Assembly: GCA_030141605.1 (NCBI GenBank)
Contig: JAQGDQ010000140.1
Location: forward strand, 261,001-325,000
Length of the DNA: 64,000 bases
Reading direction: 5' to 3'
Source of the DNA: Tubiluchus corallicola
Taxonomy: Eukaryota; Priapulida; Priapulimorpha; Priapulimorphida; Tubiluchidae
A program made the position numbers and the translations under genes. This document shows, piece by piece, positions 24,623 through 38,105 of this stretch (the stretch's first letter is position 1; each line of letters opens with the position of its first letter). Under the pieces are notes generated by a model. The model saw nothing but the letters and a program-made list of their open reading frames with translations. It searched no databases and was not told the DNA's origin.

Positions 24623-26428
24623 CCCTTTATCCCTGTCACTTTGGTCATCTTCGATTCGAAGGACGAACATCATGTTTCCATTAAGCAAATTTACGTATTA
24701 TGAAATTAAATGCTTGTACGAAATTACAATAAAGTAAACTAAACAATGATGGGTAGATAATACCTGGTTTTTGGCAATGATGCATTCGTAAAATGTTCAA
24801 TGGAAAGAGATCACACATAAAACGTCAAAATAATAAGCTGCTGAGTAAAATTATTTGGAGTTGATGATTGATAATGGTTTACAAAAACTTGCTCAAAAAT
24901 AACAGCATACAATTTTTGCAGACTTTAAACATTACAATTACTCCAACTCCCCCACAGAACGGTTGATTTTCAATAACATTTTTTCTAGAAAGTATTATAG
25001 TTAACAAGTGTTATATATTCTAAATAATAAAAACCTGGGGGAAATCTATAAGATTCAGTTATGTGCCTGAACACGATCGTTCACTATACATAGTGTGAGT
25101 CGTGCAACATACTGTTCAGAAAATATTAAAAATAACTACTGCAAGACCAGCATCAGGTATAGACTAGATGACGTTTTTGACTGTCAAGAACACTGGTATC
25201 TCATATTCAGCCGTGCAGAGTAAGTCGACCCTTAATCACACATCATAAGTTGCAGCCTAGCTCAAATACTAGAGGGGCACATACAGCCAGGAGAAAATAA
25301 ATACTTGTCCACTTCACGAATTTTGATCCAGGGCTATACCGTTGCCTGAGCCCTTACCCTTTGTGTCTACCGTACAAGTTTGGCAACTCTAGGTACTCTA
25401 GTTTTGGAGTTATTCGCTGTTGTAGTGGAGAAACAATAATGAACGATTTATTTCAATAACATTCTGCAAATATTGCATAATCTTAAATAATTTAAACCTA
25501 GGGCAAATCAATAGGATTCAGTTATGTATCTTAACAAGATTGTTTACTATGCAAAGTGGGGCTTGTGCAATAAACTGTTCAGAAAATATTAAAAATAACT
25601 ACTGCAAGACCAGTATAAGGTATAGACTAGATGACATTTTTGACTGTGTCAAACACAGTGATAACTTACATTCAGCCATGCACAAAAACTCAACTTCACT
25701 TAATCGCATAAACTGTGGTCCTGGCTCAAAAACAGGAGGACACAGCACTGGACAGGACACAGAACATGCATATAAACGTAGTTTCTCTTGCCAAAGGAGT
25801 GTTCACTATGAGCTGCATGGATAACTCTGCGCACATGCAATTATTAAAGAAGCACGAAAATAAATATAAATAATAAAAACCGAGGACAAATCAAGAAGAT
25901 ACTGCCACATAGCAGAATATTTAAAACATCTCAACAAGTATGACTAGACATGCAAACTTACCGGATCGACGATGTTCATGTTCAGTTCGTGACATCATAT
26001 GTCCCTTTCCACTGCTCATCTGCTGACATGATCATTCCAGAATTCCTTATCCCTTATCAAGTACCAACATTCTTGCAGTGCATTTATTCTTCAGCTTACT
26101 GAAATAAAATAGACGAGTAAGTTCAAGATAATTTTGCTTTGGCCGCAACCTGATCAGCAAACTTAACCACACTTTAGTTTAAGTACTTACCTGTTGTTTA
26201 CCTGAAAATATTCTATATCAATAATAATTTTTGATAATTATTATGTCTATTTTGTCATTGTTAATTTTGCAGTTCTAAATCTTACTAAACACAATATCTA
26301 GTTATAAATAAACTTCGCTAGTCATCGAATTAATAAGAGTTGGCATTAATTAGACTAAATTGCTGGATTATAAAAATACAATATAATTAAAAAATATGTA
26401 TTTACTTACATTGTATGTTTCCATACCA

Positions 26429-27895
26429 GGTAAGATCCTGGCACGTGTCCTACTAAATCAACTGTTGCTGCACCTGGAAAAAGACCTCCCAGAGAGCCTG
26501 TGTGGCTTTAGAGCAAACAGGAATGGTGGATATGATCTTTGCTGCAAGACAACTTCAAGAGAAGTGCCAAGAACAGAACGTCTGCCTCTTCACAACATTC
26601 ACAGACCTCACCAAGGCTTTTGATACTGTCAGTAGGAATGGCCTCTGGAAGATCATGGAAAAATATGGATGGCCAAAGAAGTTTATTGATATTGAGCGGT
26701 AGTTTCTTGAACGCATGATGATCAGAGTCCTAGATGATGGAGACATGTCTGAAGCCTTTGAAATAACAAATGGGGTGAAACAGGGCTGTGTACTCGCTCC
26801 AACACTCTTCAGCATGATGTTCTCTGCCATGTTACATGATGCGTTTGAAAACACCCAGGATGGCATTAAGATAAAATACAGAACAGATGGCAGCCTCTTC
26901 AACTCCAGGCGCTTGCTAGCTACCACCAAGACCCATGTAACCACATTCAAAGACTTTCTCTTTGCTGATGACTGCACTCTCAGTGCCACCTCCCAAGAAC
27001 AAATGCAAGGAGAGATGGACCACTTTGCATCAGCCTTCAAGAACTACGGCCTAACAATCTCTACAAAGAAAACTGAAGTTATGTACCAACCAGCCCCAGG
27101 CGCCCCACAGATTCAGCCAAAGATCTTAGTGAATGGTCAAGAACTTATCTCTGTTGACAGCTTCACATACCTGGGGAGCACCCTTACCACAGCTGCCAAC
27201 ATCGATACAGAAATCAACAACAGAATTGCCAAGGCTAGTGCTTCATTTGGAAGACTCCGCTCCAACGTATGGGACAGGAGAGGCATCAGAACCACCACAA
27301 AATTGAAGGTGTATAGAGCTGTCGTCATCACTACTCTCCGCTATGCCAGCGAATCCTGGACATTATATAGGAGACACGTAAAACAGCTTAACTACTTTCA
27401 CATGGGCTGTCTGAGGAAAATCCTGCACATCAAGTGACAGGACAAGGTGCCAGTCACAGAGGTACTTAAAAGAGCTGACCTCCCCAGTGGGCAGGCCTTG
27501 TGATTCGCATGCCAGACAACTGCATACCAAAGAAGATGCTCTATGGAGAACTTGTGTCTCAAAAGAGAAAGGTTGGACGACCAAAGAAATGCTTCAAAGA
27601 CAGCCTGAAGGCCTCACTCAAGGAGCTCAGCATGGATATCCGTTCAATGGAAACCCTTGCACAAGATCGCTCAGCATGGCGGAGTGCCATCACCACAGGT
27701 GCTAAGTTAGCAGAGGCGAAAAGAATTGAGGAGGCAGAGGAGAAGCGCAGGAGATGCAAGGCATGTGACACTGCCCAGCCACAGGTCAAAACACCCAGCC
27801 TCACCTGTGCCAAATGCCAAAGAAGTTTCCAGGCCAGAATTGGCCTAGTCAGTCAACTTCGAGCTCATCAAAGGAATGACAACCCCCCAAACTGA
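26429..27895 (+). pseudogene. Non-LTR reverse transcriptase fragment, array unit 3
   Basis: Best preserved middle part: a 240-codon open frame (26715-27437) runs from MIRVLDDGDMSEAFEITNG through VLAPTLFSMMFSAML, FADDCTLSA and LGSTLTTAANI to ESWTLYRRHVKQLNYFH. It shares the stop at 26701 with unit 2 (gcggtagtttc) and has its own frameshift near 26500 and a deletion near 27490. The C-terminal part (27500-27895) again ends in CAKCQRSFQ...LRAHQRND. The stop shared with unit 2 but not unit 1 indicates that units 2 and 3 duplicated last. Confidence 0.92.
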
Positions 27896-29480
27896 CCCTT
27901 TAACCCTGTCACTATGGTCATCTTCGATTCGAAGGACGAACATCATGTTTCCATTAAGCAAATTTACGTATTATGAAATTAAATGCTTGTACGAAATTAC
28001 AATAACTAAAGTAAACTAAACAATGATGGGTAGATAATACCTGGTTTTTGGCAATGATGCATTCGTAAAATGTTCAGTGGAAAGAGATCACACATAAAAC
28101 GTCAAAATAATAAGCTGCTGAGTAAAATTATTTGGAGTTGATGATTGATAATGGTTTACAAAAACTTGCTCAAATCTAACAGCAAACAATTTTTACAGAC
28201 TTTAAACATTACAATTACACCAACTCCCCCACAGAACGGTTGATTTTCAATAACATTCTTTCTACAAAGTATTATAGTTAACAAGTGTTATATATTCTAA
28301 ATAATAAAAACCTGGGGGAAATCTATAAGATTCAGTTATGTACCTGAACACGATGGTTCACTATACATAGTGTGAGTCGTGCAACATACTGTTCAGAAAA
28401 TATTAAAAATAATTACTGCAAGACCAGTATCAGGTATAGACTTGATGAGGTTTTTGACTGTGTCAAAAACACTGGTATCTCATATTCAGCAGTGCAGAGT
28501 AAGTCGACCCTTAATCACACATCATAAATTGCAGCCTAGCTCAAATACTAAAGGGGCACATACAGCCAGGAGAAAATAAATACTCGTCCACAAATTTTGA
28601 TCCAGGGTTATACCGTTGCCTGAGCCCTTACCCTTTGTGTCTACCGTACAAGTTTGGCAACTCTAGGTACTATAGTTTTGGAGTTATTCACTGTTGTAGT
28701 GGAGAAACAATAATGAATGATTTATTTCAATAACATTCTGAAAATTTTGCATAATCTTAAATAATTGAAACCTAGGGCAAATCAATAGGATTCAGTTATG
28801 TATCTTAACAAGATTGTTTACTATGCAAAGTGTGGCTTGTGCAATAAACTGTTCAGAAAATAGTAATAATAACTACTGCAAGACCAGTATAAGGTATAGA
28901 CTAGATGGCGTTTTTGACTGTGTCAAAAACAGTGATAACTTACATTCAGCCATGCACAAAAACTCGACTTCACTTAATCGCATAAACTGTTGTCCTGGCT
29001 CAAAAACAGGAAGACACAGCACTGGACAGGACACAGAACATGCATATAAGCGTAGTTTCTCTTGCCTTGGGAGTGTTCACTATGAGCTGCATGGATAACT
29101 CTGCGCATATGCAATTATTAAAGATGCACGAAAATAAATATAAATAATAAAAACCGAGGACAAATCAAGAAGATACTGCCACATAGCAGAATATTAAAAA
29201 CATCTCAACAAGTATGACTAGACATGCAAACTTACCAGATCGATGATTTTCATGTTTAGTTCGTGACATCATATATCCCTTTCCACTGCTCATCTACTGA
29301 CATGATCATTCCAGAATTCCTTATCCCTTACCAAGTACCAACATTCTTGCAGTGCATTTATTCTTCAGCTTACTGAAATAAAATAGACGAGTAAGTTCAA
29401 TATAATTTACCTGAAAATTTTCCTAGGATCGCTATGATAAAAACCTATTCCAACTTGCAGATTCGGCTTGGCCGAGCACC

Positions 29481-29549
29481 CAAGATTCTCTATTTCTAGA
29501 GTTCCCAAGATTCTCTATTTCTAGAGTACACAAGATTCTCTATTTCTAC
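29481..29549. repeat. 25-bp tandem repeat, three copies
   Basis: caagattctctatttctaga plus a short variable spacer, at 29481, 29506 and 29531, just outside the 3.3-kb array. Confidence 0.85.
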
Positions 29550-29889
29550 CGATTTAGACCTTACTACGCCACTAAAGACGCATATTACAAAGTAGTTTCT
29601 TACATTATAAGCTTTAGTACATTTAGGCAAATTTCTGAAAACTGCTTGAACTGTTTAAACTGACGATTATAGTGGCCATGGTGACTGAACTCTATAAAAA
29701 AGGAACTCTAAAAAATTTCATCCTGTAACTTTTTTCTGCTTGAAATTATTGAATTTCTGAAGCAATTTCATTACAACTCTATATACTGTTTACTTAAAGT
29801 TGTGTTAATTTGCAGATCTGTTTTTTAGATACTGTATTTACAAAATAACTAATTTTCCAGCATGCCAGCTTCTCTTTAATTCGTTGAAA

Positions 29890-32800
29890 CCAAACCAAGT
29901 TAATCATACTGTTTTTAAATAGGCATTGTTGTCATTGTATTGACACGTAGGACATTCTACTGCGTGTTCATTGTAGAGAACAAAACACTGTTGTGTCTTT
30001 GTTTTAATATCCTTATTGATTATAACAAAATTGTCTAGGGTATGGTTTCCATGCAGGAACAAACGTACAAGTTCATTTGTTGCAAGACTGTAAACATTGA
30101 TGTTAAAAGCTGACAAAAGAGTTCAGAGATTTGTAAATAAATCGTGTCTGACCTGGTGGTAAAGAGGGCAGCTAATTAAGTAATGACCCAGTTTCATAAG
30201 CACAACTGCATTGACAATTAGGTGATACCAGCGACTTGTCGTAATTTTTACATTTTCTGAGGTACAAATCATAATTAATTTGACAAAAACCAACTCTCAT
30301 TCTACTATGGTGTACTGATAAATTTCGAATACCACTTGAAAAGTAAGTAGGCCGCTTATTAAAACACATGATTCTACAGTCGAGATTCAAAGATATTTAA
30401 AGAGTTAGAGTTACGGATATCAAGAGGTAAATTATTCCCCAGCACTTAACCGAGGCAAGAAAAAAGAATTAGCAAAATCAGTTGAGTGACAGATTCAACA
30501 TTACGACCGAGTCCAGACCATACGATGGTTCATGTTCATGTTCAAACTTAACAATGTTCATGTTCATGTTCATGTTCAACTTTAACAATGACATGTTGCC
30601 TAGTCTTTATAAAAACTATTTTTAAAAATATATAACATTCATTTTTATTACATACGGTCCTCGAAAGAAGGACATTTCTTTCAGCCTCGCTTTAATACCC
30701 AGCATGGATTCAACAGTTTTCAACATAATGGGGTCAAGTTGTGGAACAACCTCCCTAGTCATATAACAGGTAATCAGTCCCTTCAAACTTAGTTGCTTCT
30801 GTACTTAGCCCTCTTGTTCATAAATAACATAACATAAAATAATTATGAAGTAAAATTTATTTATAGGAAATCTTTACTTTGTAAGACTTATACAAATTTA
30901 TATCTTTTACTAGAGTTAAATTAGACTTTATGTTAAAAGAGTTAATACTGCCTTCTCTTCACATTGCAAATTCAGCCACTGCAAATTCATTAATCTTTAA
31001 ATAAGTGCAACGTGTGAAGAACCCCATGGTCATACGTTGCCCTCGCATTTGGCTAACTTCCATTAGTTATTTTATATTATTACTGCGTTGAACCATGTTC
31101 ACGAAAAAAAATTGTCTATTATTTATTACAATACTACTGTATTCAAAAGTGGGTAAAATAATTGTTTCGAACAAGAATTCATAAGTTGAATGCGGCAGTA
31201 TAGTGGCTAGAGCCGCTAGACCTCGCAAGTTTCCTAATTTTGGCTGAACTGATGCGATGATCTCGTTTACATGTTGTTCCCATTTTAGATCACATGTAAA
31301 ATGTATCCCTAGGTGCTTATGAGAATTAATATGTTTTAAAGTTATATTACTGAAAAAAAGTGGCATATGATGACGTTGCTGGATTTTACGAGAGAAGAGC
31401 ATTACTTCGGTTTTCTGTGGATTAAAGGTAACACATCATCTATCAGCCCAGTACTGCAAGGTCTCTAGGTCGGAATTTAGACGCAGTGCAGAATCTACCG
31501 GGTCTGTAACTGTATCCATTATGGAAGTATCGTCGGCAAAAAGACGTTTGTCACACCGTATATTATGAGTAATGTTATTTACATAGACAAGAAACAAAAA
31601 AGGGCCCTGAGCCGTTAGGCACCCCAGCAGCCAGGGACTGATGGGCACCTTCCATAACTACTTGTTGACTACTACCAGATAAATAAGAAGCTAACCAATG
31701 TAGTGAGGGACCACTGATTCCAAAAGCTGAGATAATTTGAATATGAGACCTTTGTGCTACATCTTGTCAAAAGCTTTACTTACATCGAGAAAAACTGCCC
31801 GTACCTCATATCCAGCGTCTAGATCAGAGTGCATTTTGTGGACAATAGATACCAATTGATTGATTGTACTATCACCTGGCTTGAACCCAGAATTACACTC
31901 ATTCAACAGATTATTGTCAATAACAAGATAATTATAAAGTTCTTTATATACAATCTGCTCCAAGATTTTAGAAACACAAGAAAGTAGAGAAATTGTCCTA
32001 TAATTAGTAACCAATTCTCTTTCACTTTTTTTTAAATACAGAAGTAACGTTAGCTGTTTTCCATACTGACGGGAACATTCCATTGTTAACAGACATTTTA
32101 AATAATAACGTTAAAGGCACAAAAAGCGACTGAGAACATTGTTTCAAAACAATATTACTTATGCGATCGGGTCCTGTTGCTTTACCGACGTTTACACATT
32201 TCAAGAAATTAGTAGCTATATGCTCAGACAGGTCAACAGTTGACAAGACACTATCAGTGACCAAAGAGAAAGGAGGAAGTACGGCATTACCGCAATTTAC
32301 ACTACAGTTATCAGCAAAAATTTTTTTAAATATACTACATTTGAGCTTGGTATCAGCTATAACACAGTTGTTAACTTTAAGTGGTGGAATAACAAAGTCA
32401 TGTGTGCTTTTGTAAAATGAGTTGACACTGTTCCACAAGGCCTTGGGGCAGGTTTGTGAATCGAGTAATTTAGTATTTAGTTTCTTCATATAATCATAAA
32501 GGTTTAGCTTTTTTCAAAGAATTATTATAAATATTCTTACATCGCTTGTATTTCTCCTAAGATTTAGCAGTTTGATACAGTTTGCAGTATTTATGAGATT
32601 TTTCTTAACTTTTCTTAATTTTCTCACGTAGCTGTTCATCTACAACTTGTCCCAAAGCCGAATGGTTACGGTTCTATGTGGCACACATAGTAGCATCAGT
32701 AGCATGAATAGCTTGATTTAAACCACACCAGTCTGCTCTATTATAATAAAAAAATTCTCTTTGGTAGGCAGCTGCAGTTGGAAGATTTATAAGCTTTTTA

Positions 32801-33262
32801 CCATAAATAGAGTTATGATCAGGTGTATATATAGGTGACATGACACCACTCTCTGTTATTAAACCGGTAGCATCAGTATAACAAGGTCAATCAAAGAGCT
32901 AGACACATCTGAAATACGGGTATGATGTGTTTCTAACTGTGAAAGTTGATCCTGAACAGTAAATGTTTATAATTTGGAACAAAAACGATTTTCACCATCA
33001 GGAGGGTACCTTACTGCACACTATATATGATTGCATAGCGAACATTACTAATTAGCATGTCGTGAGACAATTGTAACTGATTTATAAACTCATCCTCGAT
33101 AGATGCATCTCGAGTAGGAGACCGGTAGCAGACCCACATATATAAAATTAAGTTTGTAAGATTAATTTCAAACCACATGAATTCAAAGTTAGTGTTAAAA
33201 ACTAAATCCGTTCTTGTTGTGAAAGATATATCAAGGCGTAAAAAGCTCCCCCCCCCTCCCAA
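29890..33262 (-). pseudogene. Decayed CR1/L2-like LINE (endonuclease, RT, C-terminal domain)
   Basis: Read on minus, pieces occur in the expected order. 33262-33011 has MWVCYRSPTRDAS, the 'vYRpP' strand of the AP-type endonuclease. 32489-32022 is the RT entry (KATGPDRISNIVLKQC, then FPSVWKTANVTSVFKK). 32083-31757 has NYRTISLLSCVSKILE, NSGFKPGDST and FLDVSKAFDKM. 31648-31436 has the RLFADDTSIMD box. 31402-31067 has HLGIHFTCDLKWEQHV. About 30450-29904 carries NNLPLDIRNSNS, RMRVGFCQINYDLYL, NCQCSCAYE and a closing segment. Several frameshifts and stops separate them. The N-terminal ORF1 is not seen. Inactive. Confidence 0.88.
30664..30792 (+). pseudogene. LINE C-terminal fragment on the opposite strand
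   Basis: A 43-codon open stretch encodes FQPRFNTQHGFNSFQHNGVK, then LWNNLPSHITGNQSLQT and a stop. It matches the 'R...G..SF...G..lWN.LP..i....sl..F' end of many LINE RT proteins. It lies within the span of the minus-strand LINE but points the other way, so it is a separate insertion. Confidence 0.65.
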
Positions 33263-33675
33263 GCCATTACGATCTTCACGGAAAGGGACTTAAAATTCCT
33301 TGATCATAGAGGATCTATTGGGGAGGGGGGTACTACACTAAGTAACTTTTGTCGGTACCTAAACGATGTTATTAGAACCTCTTCGGGACATTTCTTACAT
33401 CTCATCAGTTTGCTCTCATGTTTTTCCTGGACATGCTTAAATGCTACACGATTCGCAATACAATTCTTTTGCGTTTCTTGCGCAATTAACTATATAGAAT
33501 TCTTTACCAGAAATTCATGTTCTTCTTAACTGCTCTGCCACTTGCTTCAAAAATGACGTAAATAGGCATAACTAGCGTCACTCGCAGGCATTAATAGGAC
33601 GTTAATGAACAAATTAGTTATAAGAATAATATATTTCAGGACGTGTACGGAACAGTGAGAGAATTTGAAGAAATT

Positions 33676-33846
33676 TCCAGGAGACTTACCCAGTGGTCTC
33701 TTTCAAATACTTCAGAATTTCAACAACACAACCTTCCTGTTGGAGTTCTTCAACTCTCTATTGAATGTGTGGCATAACCAAGAAAAGTTGCTATGACGTC
33801 CAAGCCTGTAGAAAATAAACGTTTATGACATCATTGAAAACGTCAG
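33676..33846 (-). repeat. Module copy with candidate exon E7
   Basis: Contains the recurring module (caagaaaagttgctatgacg, then cgtttatgacatcattg at 33820). Next to it, on minus, 33757-33690 is an open segment with acceptor CAATAG and a perfect GTAAGT donor, encoding RVEELQQEGCVVEILKYLKE (phase 0 start, phase 2 end). It aligns with the flanks of the copies at 38.7 and 43.0 kb. Function unknown. Confidence 0.4.
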
Positions 33847-34080
33847 ATAACATCAGTCAGCCTATTTTAGATGTCTCACAGCTAAGGACCTTATCTATAC
33901 AAGCCAAGCTAAAGTAAAGCAAACAGATGTGTTGTAAACGTGAAAATTTGTACAAATATCATTAGAATAATCGTATTTAGGACTTATTTTATACTTATCA
34001 TACAGTGACCATAATTACTTTGATATTATCGCGATTAGCTCTTACTGATCATGCATAACTCTCTAAGGACACAATTATAG

Positions 34081-35060
34081 CATTGAAAGATTTAGAATAT
34101 CACAATTACATGATACTTTATCCTGAATTAATACTAACTGAAATAAGACGAGAACACTGCTACAGCTTTCTACCAAACATCCCTATAAAGTGCGTTGATG
34201 ATGTGGCATGGGTCACAAGAAACAAAGATGAATTAAATGCAATAAAAAACTCAATAGAATTAAATCTGAAAAATGGATCTTATACTAAACAAAAGTAAAA
34301 CTAACTCGCATAATTCGTCATGGTGATGAATCATGGAAACATACAAATGTCTTGGTAGTCTGCTGGTAACAGAGAAATGCATCAAGACTGAAGATAGTGG
34401 CATTATCAGTACATTCAAAACTCACAAAAAGTTTTTGAGAACAGGGAAACATCTTTGAAAACAAAACCTTAGTTGAAACTGCACTACTGTATAACTCTGA
34501 GCTCTGAACATTTAAAGCAATTTATAAAGCTGAAATTGACGGATTTCAACGGCGAAATTACAGAAACATTTTGTATATTAGATGGGCTAAGAACATTTCA
34601 AATCATGACATTATATGAATAAATAAGAGAAAAACGTTGGAAAATAAAAATAAAAGGGTGCTGTTTATGATGGATTGGGCACATTTGAAACTGCACTACT
34701 GTATAACTCTGAGCGAAATTACAGAAACATTTTGTATATCAGATGGGCAAAGAACATTTCAAATCATGACATTATATGAATAAATAAGAGAAAAACGTTG
34801 GAAAATAAAAATAAAAAGGTGCTGTTTAAGATGGATTGGGCACATGCTTAGACTAACTGAAGATAGTCTAGTGAAGATAGCTCTTCAGCAAGCAATAGAA
34901 CCAGCCAGAAAACCTGCAGGAGGACAAATGTTAAAAAATTTAGATTTTGCACAGCAACATTAAAACACTTCAGCACAGATCAGTGAGTCCTAGAGTGAAG
35001 AGGTGAACAGAATCATGTCCCTGGATATTGAACGCATGATTCAATGGACAACGACAATTA
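34081..35060 (+). pseudogene. Second LINE type, 3' part, with internal duplication
   Basis: A frame at 34083-34298 holds VDDVAWVTRNKDELNAIKN, resembling the 'ADDvai...~~eL' RT active-site box with A changed to V. After a frameshift come LILNKSKTNSHNS, YKCLGSLLVTEKC, a basic helix (RNYRNILYIRWAKNISNHDI) and RWIGHMLRLTEDSLVKIALQ. The segment around 34550-34670 is duplicated at about 34710-34840. Dead copy of a different family from the neighbouring LINEs. Confidence 0.72.
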
Positions 35061-37060
35061 TCATTATTATGATTATCATATCACAAAATAAACTAAAAAT
35101 TATGAAAATGAACTAAGTTTGTGATGCCCACATTGCACCAGCCTTTTCATGTACGTTTTGCATGTTTAATTACATCGCTAATATTGGGTTTCCTACCTCA
35201 ATACCGTTAAGTTCGGTTGGTTTTACCTCAGCGGCATTGATGATATAATTCAAAAGATTTTAGATTAAGAATAAAATTATAACAAATGTATCGATCATTT
35301 TTCAAATCAAACTAAAATTGACAAACAAAAACAGCCAGTCTAAAAACCGAAACCGTTGAGAATTTAGACGACATATTATCAAGGTTATAATAACAATTCA
35401 GCGAGGAGCGTCAGTCAAGTTATGGCGTCAATATGCAGACGTGCTTTGTTGTCTATATTGGGCTAGCTTGTGTGATTAAAAAAAGCTGAAATTGGACAGA
35501 AAAAAATTAAATGGAAAAAAATACAGCGAAGAATTGAGAAAGCACAGTTGCAGCCTAATTTCAAAGATCTAAACGTTTGACTATTTACTACAAGAAGTTC
35601 AGTTTATCTAACCAAAGCCTGTATATTGTATAACAAAGTGATTCGCAAATTGTTTCGTTCATTGATAGAAAGCAGTACAGTAAAATCAGAATTTTCTTTT
35701 TTTATTTTGAGCAAAATCAAAATCTATTTTCTATTACCACTGTTTCTGCCCAGCAAGTTCCAATAACATGGACATGTAAAAGTGTTGATCGTTGTACATG
35801 TACCACTTGCTGGATTAATAAATAAAAAAATTTTCACCCCCCCCCCCCCCGCTACGAAATGAACAATCGATATTAGGTAATGGGAGCGCGGCTGTTGAGT
35901 CTGAGTTTGTTGGTTTTTGTTTGATGAACTTAGGACGGTGTGATACCATCAAACTTTGTTTGTCAAACAAAAAGTTTGTTACTTTCGCTGTTTACACGAT
36001 CAAAATAGTTTGTTAAACTAAAACTGACGAACTGGTTTGACGAAAAAACTGATCGTCTAAACGGATATAGAAGTTCACAATCAATGCTAAGAGTGTACAC
36101 TGACCTTTTCTTACACAATTACTAATTAGTTTGATCTCAGTACTTTGTAATTTAAAAGACAATTTTAAAATACGCCTCAAAAAACTTTCCATACAAAGCT
36201 ATATTACTTAGCATTATACTTCCTGTTTGAAAGACGTATTTAAATAGAAAAGAAAACTCTTGGTAATAATACGCAATGTTATTTAGACTTGCTTAAATTA
36301 CTTGTTCAACGATTGACCCTTGTTCAACGGCTGCCCGGTCAGCGCAGGAATTTTAATCTACACATTTTATATAGCGCTACTGATAATGCAAGCAATCAAA
36401 GCCACCATGTTATGTACGTGATATATATTTTCAAGACCAATTTTTTCCAACTTTACGTAAGAAATGTGTATTCTTGCCCCTTACGTGGTAATGTCTCTTT
36501 ATGCAGCATGCACCCTTTTTCGTGGCAATTTCTCTTTCTTGTAGCATTGCTCAAATTTTCTCAGTCTCTTGCTCGGCAATGCAGTTTGCTTGTTTTAAGG
36601 GTAGGCACATATACTACAGTGTTACCAACACCCACCAATTAAACATCCCTATATGCGACAAAAAAGCAAAAATGTGAAATGCACTTTCCCGTACGACAAG
36701 CGGTAACCGAGTCGACCCACTCGTTAAGTGTTATCCCAGCATCACAGTATGTCCACTTTAAGTAGTACATCCTGGTATGCTGCTCTATGATGTTGTTGGG
36801 TAAGAGTGCTGACACGGGATGCACATTACCTTATACTTTGATCTTGGCTTGCATTATTAACAAATGTAAACTGGTGACAATGTTTCTGACCCTGCGGTCG
36901 GAAATTGAAGTCAATAGATACAAAATGGTAACTGAAAGCCTTTTACAAAATGGTTACTGATGCCAGCCTTTTCTTTGAAAGTAAAACTTTATCTTATAGA
37001 ATTCGCTTTGCTTGAATTCATAGGAACAGCACTTGAAAATGAAATCGCAACTTGTAACTT
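35061..37060. other. Noncoding stretch
   Basis: Contains a poly-C run near 35837-35851 and open frames at 36289 (plus) and 36639 (minus) without domain or splice support. Nothing else recognised. Confidence 0.45.
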
Positions 37061-37365
37061 TTCAACCCGTGTCCTAAGGTCAGAGGTCAAACTATCTCGG
37101 CATAACTTATACCATTCAATTTATCTCAAGGAGACGTTTCGCTTAATGTACTACTAGCTAGATCGGCTGATACTGGAGGCCTTTGTCTCCTCAACCCATA
37201 TTTTGTCCCCCAGAGGGTTCACAGGTTAGCCATTTCATTGTAACATATACCATTCGATTCGTCTCATCAAGACCTTTCATTTGAAATACTACATGGTACT
37301 ACTCGACACTTGGTGCATTTCTCTTCCCGACCCACATTTTTCAGATTTTGTCCCCTAGCGGAAAT
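37060..37365. repeat. Dispersed repeat, two diverged tandem units
   Basis: Two units (about 37090-37215 and 37232-37365) share ataccattc.attt/cgtctca, .agac.tttc, tactactagct/ctactcgac, aacccata/acccacat and ttttgtccccyag. Part of the second (aagacctttcatttgaa) recurs in the GC-rich insert near 4010. Probably fragments of a mobile element family. Confidence 0.55.
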
Positions 37366-37635
37366 ATTTTCTGTACGCGCACGTCTTGTTTTGCTACAGC
37401 AAAATTTTAACTGAAACAAAAATGTAAGGCAAAGCGCGAGGGATCAGGAAAGAATGGGAAAGAGGATCAATTCTTCTGTAAGAATTTTAACTGCAGTTAT
37501 ACAGCACCACAGTATGCCAAAACCAGGTAAAACCAGGTGTACAGCCTATGAAGAAATATAGCCAAGTATGTGGAAGGACCGGAAAAACTATATTTCATTA
37601 TTCATTAATAAACAGTATAAAAATATTTTATGTAC

Positions 37636-37936
37636 CTGTAAATTTTGGCTTCTGTGCGTATCTTTGCTGCTCCTCTTGGACCTCTTATAGGCTGCCTGTG
37701 GCTGAGTTTTCCTGCGATTCCTGCCTTTCCTGGATCTGGGATCCTGGATCCTAAGCAAGAAATGAAGAATAGGTAAGAGACCAACAAAGCTTGAGGGCTT
37801 TTGTCTTTTACTTTTTTGGATGTTTGAGTTTAGCCATCAGAACCATCCTCGATAATTTAGCTAATTATGTTTCTCATGCAACTAAGAAGCTGTTGCTACG
37901 AGCTACAAGTGTTTATGACGTCACAGAAAATGACCC
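37636..37936 (-). repeat. Module copy with candidate exon E6
   Basis: Core module at 37879-37936 includes a perfect TGACGTCA at 37916-37923. On minus, 37750-37636 has acceptor TTGCTTAG and donor TACAG|GTACAT. One frame is open and very basic (RSRKGRNRRKTQPQAAYKRS); the frame matching candidate exon E5 is also open. Between module and exon, the LKP/KHK segment found in the 38.4-kb copy is broken by a stop. Confidence 0.35.
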
Positions 37937-38105
37937 GAAATCGGTAATCACGTATTTTAATCTGGACATTACTTTAATGAACCTATTGACCTTCTAAAGC
38001 GAAATGTACGATTAACAAAAATGATCTCATACAAATCGATTCGGGTCATACAAATTGAAACGGGTCCAAAAACGGTGAAACAACAGATTTCGGAAAATGT
38101 AAGAT

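Larger units (their letters stand above)
20132..29428 (+). repeat. Tandem array of three units of about 3.3 kb, each with a LINE RT segment
   Basis: Units begin at matching points (tgatcagcaaac) near 20132, 22836 and 26151, so unit 2 is about 3315 bp and unit 1 about 2704 bp. Unit 1 is short because roughly 600 bp of the RT were deleted. Each unit has the same order: AT-rich leader, the same 5'-truncated RT beginning GKILARVL, a 3' noncoding part, then two diverged copies of a segment of about 440 bp. Truncation at the same codon shows that one insertion was multiplied by segmental duplication. A worn partial copy of the leader precedes the array (about 19940-20110). Confidence 0.9.

Noticed and set aside
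36289-36642. 117-codon plus-strand ORF
   Set aside because: No domain, no splice sites in phase, AT-rich context; probably chance.
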